A stretch of DNA of 64,000 nt from Urechis unicinctus (GCA_034190875.2 CM067350.1:25894029-25958028); one strand, 5' to 3'. Counted from the first letter of the stretch, positions 23,459 to 35,537 are shown. Notes: a model not told the origin generated them from the letters alone. Translations and numbers: made by a program.

Positions 23459-26400
23459 TTACAGCCACGTGCTATACCACTGCTGCATGAGCCACACAGG
23501 GCGGGGCTGGGCGCTGTACACATGCCCACGGCGCATGGAGCCATATCCCACCATGCGGCTATTGTGCACCACGACCCAACCCCGCCGCCCCAGCTGCCCC
23601 TCTCTCTCACACACACACCTCGCCATGCTCTCCCTGTCAGCCTTAGACGTGCGAACATATACTTTACTGAAGACTCGTTCAAGTGCCTTAACACACCCAC
23701 TCATATCAACACCCACATCACCCATATACACCACGTTCACCCACGCGTTCCCACTCACTGCTCCACTCACCCGCCTCCACTCATCACTCGTCAATCCACA
23801 CTCCTCAACACACACAACACGCAGCTTCTTACAGCCACACAATTTCACTACAGACTTACATGACAGACGTTCGTTCTCACTGACATCGATCTCAGTGATG
23901 TGTGAGGATGACTGCATGTGAATGCAGATCAGCTCCACATCACTGTCGTCGATGTCGCATTCACTCAGCTGTAACACTGTCAGGTTACTGACACACTTCA
24001 ACACACACCACAGCTTGGTGAACTCGTCATGGAGAGGATTGAAAGACAGATTGATATAGTAACATTGAAACAGAATGGCGAGATGTGCTGCCACTGGGGC
24101 AGTCAGCCCGCACCCCGCCAGAGAGAGGTACCTTAATGTGTTGTTGACTCGATGGAACTCGACCTCGGTGTCGCCTACTTCATTCCCGTCCATTACCAAC
24201 ACCGTGAGGGACGAGTTGGCAACCAGGGCACTCATCACACTCATCACACTCATAACATCCAGTTCACAGTTAGCAAGCAATAACGATTGTAGACAGCAGT
24301 CGGAGCTCTTTAGAGCCCGGCTGATAGGCCGAGCTCCTTCTCTGCCCAACGCCTTGTTATCCTCCAGGTCCACGTGCCTCAGCTTGTTGAGAGGAGGCAG
24401 AAGACGACGCACATCGCGTCCAACCAGTTCACATGCAGACATCGTAATACAGGTAACCCCTGTGTGGTGGACGCGGCTGATCCCAGACACCTCCTCCTCT
24501 GACCCGCCTACCTTATTGAAGCTGACGTCCAGTGAGGTGACGTATTTAGGAAGTAGGTCACATAAGGTGGCCAGGGAGGACGCGTTCAGGTCAGCAGACA
24601 TGACACTCAGCGCCTGGACTGAGGCGGGCACCAGGAGCGTCATGTCGTCATCCACCACACGTGTGCGAGACAACGCCAGCGTACAGAGCTCGGAGTCCTG
24701 AGGGACGTCTGTCACGGCGGCGGATAGGGTGCCGAGGTTATGGCGCCCCATGATCAGCGCCTCAGTACCATGTGGCGCGGTGATGAGATGGCGGACACTG
24801 CGACGCAGGTCACCGACGAGGAACACCATGGAGAGGGGGCGTGGTATGTGGTGCATGTACTCCCCGATGATAACAGCGTCGTCAGGCGTGGAGTCGCTGT
24901 CAGTCACCAACTGGTCTCCCAGAACATCCTACACACAGAAACACTGTCATTAATATACGCAGTAACTTACTGGTTTCACATGGAGTAATGATTGCAATAT
25001 CTGGCAGCTTTATGGGGTACAGGAATCAAACATCATGCGATGAACGGACACTGAATAACAGACAATGATAATATCAGACGGCGACGTCTGTCAATCGTGT
25101 CTAGCGTTGGGAGGAAAGCGTGTGTTTCAAAATGCAAAATTAGCCTGGATATAGGGTATGAAGTGTATTATCCCAGGATGAACGTCGCAATACTTAATCA
25201 AATCAAAACCTAATATTTACCCCTGTTTCTCCTATTGTCAAGTGAAGATACTATCCAGTTGATATTTGCGAATAGTGTTATACTTCGGCCAACTCCTTCA
25301 ATAAACCACTAAATTCGGTTAGAACGAGCTGTAACTCTGCGCGCCAGACAGAAGATCGAGACGAATGAGACGCGTGGCGAGACGACGGGAAAATGACGAG
25401 GTGCCTAGATAAAACTTTGGCCTGACGGCCTCAACACGCGCTGTTTTCAAAGTTTGGCGTGATGCGCCAGGTCATTATGATGACCGTGTCTAATTGGTAA
25501 TAAATCCGATCATCGCATTCACTGCTTCCCTATTCGATATTGCGGGAGATAGAATTAAACTAATTACAAACAGTTATATATGTTAAACGAGGTTTGATAT
25601 GATGTACCATATGACGGAGTTCAATATGATGCAACAGGTGGTGCAGTTCTATGTGAAGTAGCAGGTGGTCCAATTACATATAATGAAGCAGGTGGTACAA
25701 TTCATTATGATACAGCAGATGGAACAGTTCTATGTGGTGTTACATATCGTGCAGTTCTATGTGATAGAGCAGGTGGTACAGTTATATATTCTGTAGCTGG
25801 TGGTACAGTTCAATGTGATGTTACATATCATCGAGTTCTATGCGATGTAGCAGGTGACACATTTTTATATGATGTGCCAGGTGGTACAATTCAATATGAT
25901 GTAGCAGGTAGTACAGTTCTGTGTGATGCAGCAGGTGGTATAGTTTGATATGATGTAGTAGGTTGTACAGTTCAATATGATGTAGCAGATGGAACAGTTC
26001 AATATCATGTAACATGTGGTACAGTTCTATGGAATGTAGCAGGTGGTACAGTTATATGTGATGTTACTTGTCGTGCAGTTCTATGTGATGTAGCAGGTGG
26101 TACAGTTCTGTGTGACAGAACAGGTAGTACACTTCCATGTAATGTAGCAGGTGGAACAGTTTCATTTGATGAATCAGGTGGAACAGTTCTATGTGATAGA
26201 GCAGGTGGTACACTTGTTATGTAATGTAGCAGGTAGAATAGTTCTGTTTGATAAAGCATGTGGTACTGTTCTATGTGATGTAGCAGGTGGAACAGTTCTA
26301 TATGATGTGCCCAGTGGTACATTTCAATATGATGTGATGTTACATGTCGTACAGTTCTATATAATGTACCAGGTAGTACAGTTGTATGTGATGTAGCAGG

Positions 26401-29400
26401 TGGTACAGTTTGATATGTGTCAAGTGGTATAATTCTACGTGACGTAGCAAGTGGAACAGTTCTATGTGATGTACCAGGTAGTACAGTTGTTAGTTATGAT
26501 GCAAGTAGTACACTTTGACATGATGTGCCAGGTGGTACAATTGTAAGTGATATCACAGGTAGTACAGGTATGTAGCAGGTGGTACAGTTTCATGTGATGT
26601 ACCAAGTGTTACAGTTCTGTGTGATGTACCAGATGGTACAGTTCTAAATAATGTACTGTGTGTGTCAATGTATGTTATGTACTATGTGATACACATTGAT
26701 GAGATGTGTCACTTGGTGATATGTGTAATTTTCCAGTTAATGCCATCATCCGTCTACGAGAACATCGAGTGGATATGTCGTAGATTATCTACAGCAGAGG
26801 TGGTGGTGAAGGAGAATGAATAACGAATAGCTCACCCTGACGTGTTCCGTCAGCTGCCACTGCTGGCACTCACGCAACGACCTCAAGCAGAACATTTCAC
26901 CCCCAAGTAGAAGCCTCCTGTGGCTCCCGACAATAGCTCTCATAACTTGCTTTGCTTTCTTTTCATAACTGGAGAGCAAAAAGCAATTCATCACATCGAT
27001 CATGCAATGATAATGCTTCCAAGCACAGTCAGTCTGTCACAACAAATCAGTGATTCCCCCTCGGGTTGTAGTTAACCATGTCACTCCCCATTTAACTCCG
27101 CCATGACATCTATCTGGACAAGTACATACCCGGATATCAGTGTTTCTCCTTCCGGGCAAGATTGAGCGGAGGATGTCTGTGAGGTGGTCTTCATGGAACC
27201 CCCCGAGTGAGGCGTTCTGAAATATCACATGGAATAAGCACACGTTTGTTGAGGGGTTTTGAGGATGGCCACTTATGATATAGAAGTGTATTTTGAACAT
27301 TATCTATAACGACCCCCCCCCCCCCCCCCCTCCCCACTAAAGTTTAACTCAATGAATGTCAGACAACAGAATCGGTACCTGGGTTGGGCTGTGGCGCCGT
27401 TTTCCTCATGAGGGTCAGATGAAGTATTGGTGGGACTGGTAGGACCTCCAGTAACTGCATCCAGCAGATTGTGGTGGTGGGCATTACCCAGCAGCCCGAC
27501 TGTATACAGGAGCAGCAGGTCCATTCTGGGTAACGCACACACAGAATACGATCAGACAGGGTGATTACAAGCAGTGAACGTGTTGACATCGTCGTGATGT
27601 GTGGTGGTTATACCGCTGTTTAATGCTGTGTTCTCATCTTCTTATAGAACCACTTTTGAACAACATACCTGCCATTGTTGGTTGTCACCACCTTAAGAAG
27701 CTCCCCAGGACTGCCTATGGCCAAAGCTGCAGCCGCGCAGATCTCATGCAGGGACTGGTGGGGAACGATGTAAGTGGTTATGTAGCCACGGCCAGACTCG
27801 GTTTCAATAGGTGTCAGTTGTTTGGAGACAAGTCCGGTCTTCATTAAGTCATCTTCTCTGATATCTTCTCTCCTGAGATCCTCTTCAGTGATGTCCACTT
27901 GCTTCAAATCGGTGTTCAACCACAGCTTCTTGACCAACACACAGAATTTCTGTATGGTTGTTCCTTTTCTTTTCCACAACGTGTCGTTTGTGATGGGGTT
28001 CGCTTTCAAATCTACGTCACCTGTTTTCATTAATGAGGCCAGGAGAGCAACAGCAAAATCCGTGCGGTTTTCCAGATGCAGGTCGTCCTCAGCTGATAGC
28101 TTCTTTACATGCCAGACTAACGAGACTGCCATGAGGGGTGTCTGACATAAGAGACGGATATCATCCCTATCCTGTAAAAACTTCCAGACATCTCCAAACT
28201 TGGCCCCCAGTTCTGCCTGCAAAAACCTCTCCAAGCTGCTTTCACAGAACCCGAGAACATTAACTTTTACGTTGAATGTCCCCCAAGCCTCCTGTAGGCC
28301 CCACGGCCGTGATGTAACCAGTATTCGCGAACTAGGAAGTAATTTTCCTTTAAGTAGGTTGCCGATAACATCCTTGACGGGTGCTACCTTGGTAGTGCCA
28401 GACACAGGGCTGACACTTTTTTTGATTTCTAGGAACGGTACTTGGGACTCGTCCGCCCCGTCAAGGATGATAATGAGCCTGTTGCTTTGCTTCTCTATTT
28501 TCTTCCATATCTCCTCTTCGAACTCTGCTTCTGGTCCATGCTGCATGAGTAAGTCTCGCAGTGACGTACGGTGGTCCTGGATTGATCTCAGGGGAATAAC
28601 AAATGGGGAATATGGAATTCTAGGCCATTTCTTCGCGGCAATTTGTGACGCAATATACTTCATTGCAGAGCTTTTCCCAGTACCTGGATGCCCGACGAAC
28701 AATATAGATCTTGCTTTTTTCCCGCCCCGCTCCTCGAATACGTCCTTCAGATCGATGGAATCTGCGGCCGTGACTGCGAGTCCCTGTAGGCTGCCTAGGT
28801 TAGGTTCGTCCTCTTCACGATTTAATGTTAGATCTATGTATTCCCGAGAGGGAAGATTCATCCTTTCTTCTAGCAGATTTGGTTCAGCATATTTCTCCCC
28901 AAGAAGACTGAAATAAGCTTCGATCCAAACATCCTCCACAGACTGTGCTGCTCTGATCGTGTCCTCGTCACGGATGAGATCGCTCAACTCGCTTTGGTTG
29001 GAAACAAGGAGGAATGTGATTAATGCTAAGTATGCATGGAGGCTAGCATTCATGATGCAATCAATCAAAATCCCGACTTGGTCTTCTTGTTCTGAGTCAG
29101 TTAATATCTTGTCAACATCCCTAGCAGGAAGGTAGCTCTCATCGGTCGTCATCATTTGCAAGATGGCGCCCTGTTGTTTCATTCCTATGAGTTGGTCTTT
29201 CTTGTTCCCCATTTTCGCCTGTAAGTGAGTCGGAATCTTTTGACCCTTTGGGTCTCCCTCTTGAGTAAGGCTGAATAGTCGATATCGTAGCGTTTCAAGA
29301 CCCTCTGTTGGCGGGTCCACTTCTTCATTAGGACTCAGAAGCTTCAATAGGGGTAGTTGTTTGGAGACTTTCAATGTGTCAGCGAATTTGCTGTGACAAT

Positions 29401-29605
29401 GTTTTTTTATGATAATGTAGTAAAGAAGATATTGAACTTGCTCATAATGGTTTTTTCCTTCAGTTGAAGCCAACTCGAAGCAAGTGATCACATTGTCCAG
29501 TAGAAGCTGTTCCATTATATATTTTGGATGCTTAAGAAGCTTCACGAATTCCTCTGCATATTGTATCAGTTGTTTGCACTCCAGGCATTCTGATCCTGTA
29601 GCCAT
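23459..29605 (-). CDS. NLR-type immune receptor: two CARD-like regions, NACHT, LRR
   Basis: Predicted cytoplasmic pattern-recognition receptor of NOD-like layout. Exons, minus strand: 27669-29605, 27379-27525, 27130-27216, 26836-26968, 23459-24928; 3774 nt, 1257 residues plus TAA, every junction GT/AG and in phase. The start ATG at 29605 sits in gccATGG. Residues about 12-90 and 133-215 look like two death-fold (CARD-like) helical bundles (second: LPARDVDKILT...DQVGILIDCIM...). NACHT: Walker A GHPGTGKSS (305-313), Walker B LIIILDGADE (376-385), sensor SSRILVTSRPW (425-435), CQTPLM (487-492), and the winged-helix phrase VPHQSLHEICAAAAL (614-628). The last exon holds about ten ribonuclease-inhibitor-type LRRs (e.g. 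LRYLSLAGCGLT, LTVLQLSECDID). The 27130 exon reads more protein-like in another frame (ASLGGFHEDHLTDILRSILP), so its frame is uncertain. Intron 4 holds a 27-bp minisatellite. CARD assignment is by pattern only. Confidence 0.85.
25600..26660. repeat. 27-bp minisatellite in the last NLR intron
   Basis: About 38 diverged copies of a unit like 'gtggtacagttctatgtgat' + 'gtagcag'. Variation is mainly substitutions with a few deleted units. It makes up over half of the 1.9-kb intron between the LRR exon (to 24928) and the exon from 26836. Minus-strand frames reading HIELYHLLH-type repeats are by-products. Confidence 0.95.
27313..27330. repeat. 18-base C homopolymer in an NLR intron
   Basis: An unbroken run of C on the plus strand (G on the coding strand) in the intron between the 27379 and 27130 NLR exons. 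Its length is unlikely to be exact in the assembly. Confidence 0.9.
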
Positions 29606-29910
29606 GGCGCTATCACTAGTGTCATGCGATAGGAGCTGCTGTTGAATAAAACCAATTCAATAAATATATAACGTATCAAACACATATGAATACACTTTCG
29701 GGATACCTATTTAAGGTTTGGCAATAGCGATTTTGCGCATTGATCCGCCGGCGGTAAAGGGTTAACAGTCCAGTCTTGCATAGATATCGCGCGCTGGCTG
29801 GGTTATACAATGGGAGGCTTTGGGGTGGACGAGAGGTCGTTTGTGAGGGCGAGGTTGGGCAGCAGGTTAAGCGTGTATTGCAATCAACAGGAGTACATCG
29901 CATGAAGATG

Positions 29911-30036
29911 CAGGTACAATGAGGTAGTGATGTAACAATATATAAGGTCTTAGGTAACCACGCATGGATATATGACATTTAAGGTACAATGAGGTAATGA
30001 CGTCATAAAATATATGCTCTTCGGTCACCACTCATG
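29911..30036. promoter_or_regulatory. 71-bp tandem duplication with one intact CRE
   Basis: 'ggtacaatgaggta.tga' begins both copies (29911 and 29982), followed by related AT-rich sequence and 'ggt.accac.catg'. The second copy contains TGACGTCA at 29998-30005; in the first the core is tgatgtaa. It lies about 300 bases upstream of the NLR start codon, so a promoter role is possible but inferred. Confidence 0.4.
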
Positions 30037-30693
30037 CTCCCCGTGACTTATGCGGCGTTAAGCCTGAATGACTGTCTGTCTCGCTTCTATCACCGGAGCT
30101 GGGCTACTGCTCAGTTTCAAACTACCATCACTTTCCTTTACATATAAGACTCAGGGTTAGCCTTAAAGGGGAGGTAAGTTTTGACGCGATATGGTCGTTC
30201 AACTTGATGCACTCTATCAGGTATTCTGATTATATGTTAATATTCCTTGTTAAAAAAAATGTCAGCAAACATAAGTGTAACTGATAAGAGTTATTACCTT
30301 TGAAGAAGTATGTTGACCGCTGTACGTAGAGTGCGATTTTCTTGACAGTCAGGCTTTTCCTAGATCCCTAGATAGAAGGTAAAAAGTATTTGTCTTCCGT
30401 GTGACGTAAGTCGATTACCTCATATCGACACAGTTTCTTAACAAAAGCACAGCAAACAATAATTGTTACCTAATTCAACGCCAGTATTATGATGAGTTGA
30501 AAATATATCGTCCTCTTCCTGGGACGAGCGGCAATCGAATGGCGCAGTTGCACAAAGATCCCACCTTTATTTACCATGACTCATCCGGTTGTTTCAGTGC
30601 ACATTACTCTTTGCAATCCTCTGCACTCGTTTTTTCCTGTCACTCCATTTCTTATTGGCTGGGGCGTTTTACAATCGACTCTGTGCCCTGGGT

Positions 30694-30846
30694 GTTGACA
30701 CGTGACCTGCGGTATAATATATGCCCTTATAAGGCGAACATTAAAACGATCGAATCACGAGAGAACATCTCGTGGAAATACCTGTGTCGACTGTGACGTT
30801 GTCACGTGATCTGCAGTATATCCATATGCCCATATAAGGCTAACAT
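30694..30846. promoter_or_regulatory. Duplicated module with E-box and CArG box
   Basis: Two similar 49-bp segments start at 30694 and 30798. Each has CACGTG (30699-30704; 30803-30808), then an AT-rich stretch, then a perfect SRF-type CArG box (CCTTATAAGG at 30725-30734; CCATATAAGG at 30830-30839) followed by c-aacat. Order and spacing are kept in both. It resembles a duplicated core enhancer or promoter, but no transcript start is recognisable beside it. Confidence 0.45.
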
Positions 30847-31842
30847 CAGTTCTCGGTCAGGCGCTCTGGTAGCTTGGACTCGTTATCGACTTATTTATCG
30901 GTGAACTGACAATGAACATCAGTCGAGACATTCATTGTGTCTTTACCTTTTCCACGTGCTGCTTTTAGACTCCTCCTGGCGGCCGATAAGCATACATGTC
31001 AATAGGTATGTAAGGGTTGCTTGATAAGGTTGGGCTTGGGTTTTTTTCGAGCCAATAACTGACCGATTTCATTGTCTGCAATCTTTATTCCGCGTAATCG
31101 CTCGAGTCAAGCATGACCCAAACCCATGGTACATGAGTAACAGGCAAGAATAGATGCTTTTAACATGATTCATACATTATGGTCGAAGCAAGAGAGAGAT
31201 CCTTCAATTGATTGGAAGACGAACGGCCGACATGCTAGGAGATTCCATGACTGGGTTATTTACGTTGCCATGTAAGAAACGCGTTAGTCCCTTCAAAACT
31301 GTCCGATTTAACTGGTCATATTGAAGCACATTACTTGCAAACAAGACCTTACTAAACAGATCGCCGAGAGTTATCAGCAATGGAACGATAAGGTAACACG
31401 AAGCTTTCGAAGCTTTATGTGACTGTCAGTTGCCTACCTACCAGCCCTACATTTTCTCCCGCAAGGGGCCGCTTCCTGTCCCTTACATCATAGAGAGAGA
31501 TCAATTTATTAACCAATTGAACATATAAACAATGGACAATTGATAAGGAGACTCCAACTAAGGCTGATGAGCCGCTGCTGCTGCAGCCACCCAAACATAA
31601 TGACAATAAAAATAATAATATAAAAGAGGAAACACACAAAAGGTAGACTATGTACAAAAGAGAAGCATAGTACACAATAATAATAATAATAAGTACATGA
31701 GGTCACAGCATCATGTTACCTGAGTAAGAAGGTACAGAAAACATTTACATAGACAGAGGGTTTTGGCAAAGTCCGGAATTTGGTGACATGAGTAACACAT
31801 TTTGAATCTATACAATAACAAATGACTTTCCTGCTTGACTAG

Positions 31843-32508
31843 TTAATGTGGGCAAGTACATGTATAACAATTTGGAGTGGTGCACATATACCTGTATCTA
31901 TTGATAAACCAATTTTTTATGTAGTTGCAGTATCCTGTGTAAGAATGAGAGAATATTTTTGTTACTATGATATTCGGGGCATTGTTAATGAATTTTGGAA
32001 TGCTGAATCGAATGGATGAGACTGCAAAAGAGTGTTTTACTCTTGGGATGAAAAGATTATTTTGATTTCTAGTATTGTGATTATGAATGTCAGATGTTTG
32101 ATTTATTAAGTTTATGTTATTGTAATATGAAGGTAGGTTGTTGTGACAGTAATTATAATAGAATTTATATCTGGACAGTGAAAATAGATCTTCAATTTTC
32201 AAGATCTGTAGTTCTTTAAAAAGAGGATCAGTGTGAGCATTGTAGGAGCTGCAGGTAATGATCCGAATGATCTTTTTTTGAAGTTTTACAATTCTATTTC
32301 CATGTTGACCCCAAAGTAACAAGTTGTAGTTTAGATGTGGTAATATCAGTGAGTTGTAGAGCATTTTTTTAATATCTAGGGGGAGGAGGTGTTTTAGTTT
32401 ATTGATAATGCCCATTGTTCGACTAAGTTTGCTATGGATTTTATCAGTATGACTTTTCCAGCTGAGGTGCTGATCGATGTTGAGGCCCAGGAAGTTGAAA
32501 TCTTGCAC
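31843..32508 (-). CDS. LINE ORF2, third part: C-terminal region
   Basis: About 220 codons in the frame that naturally follows the reverse transcriptase: DFNFLGLNIDQHLSWKSHTD, then KMLYNSLILPHLNYNLLLWG and a basic region, ending with a Cys/His cluster (MCTTPNCYTCTCPH). These are the usual thumb/connection motifs after YADD in CR1-like and related LINEs. It is separated from the RT part by a one-base shift. Confidence 0.88.
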   Translation of the reverse strand: MQDFNFLGLNIDQHLSWKSHTDKIHSKLSRTMGIINKLKHLLPLDIKKMLYNSLILPHLNYNLLLWGQHGNRIVKLQKKIIRIITCSSYNAHTDPLFKELQILKIEDLFSLSRYKFYYNYCHNNLPSYYNNINLINQTSDIHNHNTRNQNNLFIPRVKHSFAVSSIRFSIPKFINNAPNIIVTKIFSHSYTGYCNYIKNWFINRYRYMCTTPNCYTCTCPH

Positions 32509-33712
32509 TTTGTTTGATTTCTGTGTTATTTATAAGGATCTGGATTCTTGAATGGAATTTTTTGGGTGGTTTATGAAAAATCATGAATTTGGTCTTGCTT
32601 GTGTTAAGGGACAGCTTGTTGTGCATAAGCCAGTTGTTGACATTATTAAGTTCATTGTTTAATGTGTCTATATTGTATGTAGAATTTCTTGAGTTTAGGG
32701 TGGTTGTAAGGGTCGTATCATCCGCATATGTTATGACTTTGAATAAATTTGATGCATTGCAGATGTCATTTACATATATCAAGAATAAAAGGGGCCCTAA
32801 GATTGATCCCTGAGGCACTCCAGTTGTAAGGGGGAGGAGGTCAGACTGAGTGTCTTCAAAATTTACATATTGTTTTCTGTCTTGTAGATAGTTTTTAATT
32901 ACTATGCTACTGGTGTTTGTGAATCCATAATAAGTTAGTTTTGAAAGCAGTATGTTATGATCTATTGTGTCAAAGGCTTTGCTGAGGTCAAGAAATATGC
33001 TGATTGGTAGCAAATTATGGTCTAGGTCATTTAGTACAGATTCGATCAGTTCTACTGCTGCTAGTTCAGTGGAATGCCCTTTCCTGAAACCATACTGGTT
33101 ATCATAGAATAAGTTATGGGTTTGGAAGTACTGATATATTTGTTGGAAAATATTTTTTTCAAATATTTTTGATATGGATGGAAGAAGTGATATTGGGCGA
33201 TAGTTATCAAATAAAAATTTATCCCCTTTTTTGAAGATGGGAATGACTTTTGCTGTCTTTAAGGATCTGGGAAATATGCCTGTATTGAGGGTTTGGTTGA
33301 TAATTATGGTAATTGGTTTGATGAGTGCTTGTTTGAGATGCTTCAAGAGGTTTGTTGATATGTTATCATATCCACAACTGTTTTTTCCTTTCAGGTCATT
33401 TACAACTTTGGAAATTTCTGACTCGTTAACATTTTTGAAATTGAAAATGTTCCGTTGTTGCTCCGTTAAGTACAAAGTGAAATCCTCATTTGAAGGTGGG
33501 TTTATATTTTTTGCTAAATTTTGGCCCAAATTTGTGAAAAATGAGTTAAATTTGTTTGCAATTTCAGTTTTATTGTTTATTTGTGTTCCATTATGTATGA
33601 AGTAATCAGGAAGTTTCTCCTTTTTTCCAGATTTATTTAAAATTTCATTTATGTTTTGCCATGTTTTTTTCATGTCTGAGATTGAGTCTTTGAAGCATTT
33701 GCCATAATGTCT
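32444..33712 (-). CDS. LINE ORF2, second part: reverse transcriptase
   Basis: Reverse transcriptase of about 400 residues copying the LINE RNA at the nicked target. Motifs: YDNISTNLLK, NYRPISLLPSISKIFEK, LDLSKAFDTIDHN, TTGVPQGSILGPLLFLIYVN, catalytic TYADDTTL, and NKLSLNTSKTKFM (thumb entry). The ATG usually marked at 33673 is not a true start; the frame is a continuation of the endonuclease part across the A run. It leaves the natural frame at an AAA near 32505 and ends in unrelated codons by 32444. Confidence 0.92.
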   Translation of the reverse strand, partial: RHYGKCFKDSISDMKKTWQNINEILNKSGKKEKLPDYFIHNGTQINNKTEIANKFNSFFTNLGQNLAKNINPPSNEDFTLYLTEQQRNIFNFKNVNESEISKVVNDLKGKNSCGYDNISTNLLKHLKQALIKPITIIINQTLNTGIFPRSLKTAKVIPIFKKGDKFLFDNYRPISLLPSISKIFEKNIFQQIYQYFQTHNLFYDNQYGFRKGHSTELAAVELIESVLNDLDHNLLPISIFLDLSKAFDTIDHNILLSKLTYYGFTNTSSIVIKNYLQDRKQYVNFEDTQSDLLPLTTGVPQGSILGPLLFLIYVNDICNASNLFKVITYADDTTLTTTLNSRNSTYNIDTLNNELNNVNNWLMHNKLSLNTSKTKFMIFHKPPKKFHSRIQILINNTEIKQSARFQLPGPQHRSAPQLEKSY

Positions 33713-33716
33713 GGTT

Positions 33717-34985
33717 TTAGCTTCTTTTATTGTTTTTTTTCAATATGTGATTGTAACTGGCTAGATTTTGTTTTAAAGTATTGTAGCTATCAGAATTTTG
33801 TGGTGTTTTGATTTTAGATTTATACAGTTTGTCTCGGTAGCGAATGGATTTGATTATACCATTTGTGATCCACATGTTTTTCTTGTGCTTATGTTTGTTG
33901 AATCTAACATATTTCTGAGGGAAATGTTTTTCATAACATGACTGAAGAATGTTTTCTACAATATTGTAGTTTGCCTCTGGATCAGCTTTATCATTTTGAT
34001 TAATTTTGTCACAAATATTTGCTTGGTGGAGATCATTTAACATGTCCTCGACAGCTGTTTTCTTTTTTGAAGTAATTTTGATAAATTTGGGGTTGTTATT
34101 TTTTGTTGTAGTTAATTTAATAGAGATGAAATAGGGGTGATGGTCAGAGAGTTTGTTTAACATGACCCCAGCTGATGAATGAAGAGATGCTTTTGTTAAT
34201 TTACAGAAGAAGTTGTCAATAAGTGTACAACATGTGTTTGAGAATCTTGTTGGCAAGGTTATCTTTGGATAAAAACTATGTTCGATCATGGTGTCAAAGA
34301 AGTCATTGAAGATATTTTTTTCCTTTATTTTAAGTAAGTTGATATTGAAATCGCCAGCAAGTATGACTTCTTGTTTGTAATTTTCAAGTACTTTTAAGGA
34401 AGATGCAATTTCACTTGTGAAAGTGTTATAGTTTTCCTCTGAATTGCGAGGGGGTCTGTAGATGTTGCCCAAGATTATGTTATTTGATAGTGTGTCACTA
34501 TGGATTTCTATGAACTGGGATTCCCAGATCTCTGAGTGTATGCATATTTGTCTAGGTTTGTAATTGTATTTGTTTAGTAGATATATTATCAAGCCACCTT
34601 TGCTACCACAAGTTTTGCCTTGGGGTATACATGTGTAACCAGGTAGCTGTATGAGAGACAAGTCATCTCCTTCTGTTATTCTACATTCTTGAAAACATAA
34701 GGCAGAGAATTCTATGTTGTGTGTTTTTAGTGTTTCAATGAATATTGTAATTTCCGAAAATTTGGCATTAATTGAATCAATATTTGAGCTGTAAATAGTA
34801 AAGGTATTTTTTTGGGATGCTAGGAATTCAAGTGCATGGTCATCATAGTATGGGGAGTGCCTTATAACTTGTATGACATTACTTTCATCATTTTCAACTT
34901 CAATGTCATTTACCAGTTCGCAGAAAGAATTTTTTGTTAGCCCTCCAAAGCACCGTAAATGTACATCAGCAAGGATGTCTGACAT
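33717..34985 (-). CDS. LINE ORF2, first part: apurinic-like endonuclease
   Basis: Open from the ATG at 34985 for about 422 codons. APE-type endonuclease motifs in order: SSNIDSINAKFSEI, LCFQECRIT (catalytic Glu), GGLIIYL, LGNIYRPP, ILAGDFNINLL, TLIDNFF and LSDHHPYFISI (SDH). This enzyme nicks the target DNA to start target-primed reverse transcription. The frame is cut by a stop at 33717 just after a run of eight A (33733-33740 on the plus strand). A stretch leading into the reverse transcriptase continues in the next frame from that run, so the natural ORF2 was one protein. Confidence 0.9.
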   Translation of the reverse strand: MSDILADVHLRCFGGLTKNSFCELVNDIEVENDESNVIQVIRHSPYYDDHALEFLASQKNTFTIYSSNIDSINAKFSEITIFIETLKTHNIEFSALCFQECRITEGDDLSLIQLPGYTCIPQGKTCGSKGGLIIYLLNKYNYKPRQICIHSEIWESQFIEIHSDTLSNNIILGNIYRPPRNSEENYNTFTSEIASSLKVLENYKQEVILAGDFNINLLKIKEKNIFNDFFDTMIEHSFYPKITLPTRFSNTCCTLIDNFFCKLTKASLHSSAGVMLNKLSDHHPYFISIKLTTTKNNNPKFIKITSKKKTAVEDMLNDLHQANICDKINQNDKADPEANYNIVENILQSCYEKHFPQKYVRFNKHKHKKNMWITNGIIKSIRYRDKLYKSKIKTPQNSDSYNTLKQNLASYNHILKKNNKRS

Positions 34986-35537
34986 AACTCTCAAGAGATA
35001 ACAAAATTACAGTGTAAATAGGAGCATAGGATGATTATACACCTAACACTGACAATAACAACGACAATAGATTGAGATTGACTAAGAAGTTAACAGGTAC
35101 AGACATAAGAAAGTAAAAAGTGCTCACTATTACATATGAAATATATGCCAGAGTATATGAAATATACCAATATATTATTGAATATGGAAATATACGCTAG
35201 GGAATAAGAAATATGCCGATGAATCCACTTGTTACAATGCAGGCAACATAAATATATAGTAGATTAAGCTGAAGTATGCCTTGAGCATATTTCATCTAGA
35301 CATAAGATGATAATACATAGCATTTCAGTTTGTTATAAGTGTATTTTAGTTTAGATACTCATATCACCAAAAGGTACGTAAGAGATCCGGGTACTATTTT
35401 GTTAGATCATGTCGCAGCATTGGCCAAATGCAGTAGTGATATTGAAATTCCAGTAATGTCTAATGGTATATATTAGCTGTTTGTTATGAAATATGGGTTT
35501 AGACTTACGGTTCCTTTGCCCTTGCAGGCATTTCAAT

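Larger units (their letters stand above)
29606..31494. other. Intergenic region upstream of the NLR gene
   Basis: No coding exon is supported. It holds two duplicated modules described separately (29911-30036 and 30694-30846). A perfect AP-1-like tgactca lies near 30579. The NLR promoter should be in the first few hundred bases. Confidence 0.45.

Noticed and set aside
23469..24701. Plus-strand frames of 150 and 208 codons
   Set aside because: Antisense to the LRR exon, which has clear leucine-rich repeats on the minus strand; these are shadows.
28200..28916. Plus-strand frame of 238 codons
   Set aside because: Antisense shadow of the NACHT exon.
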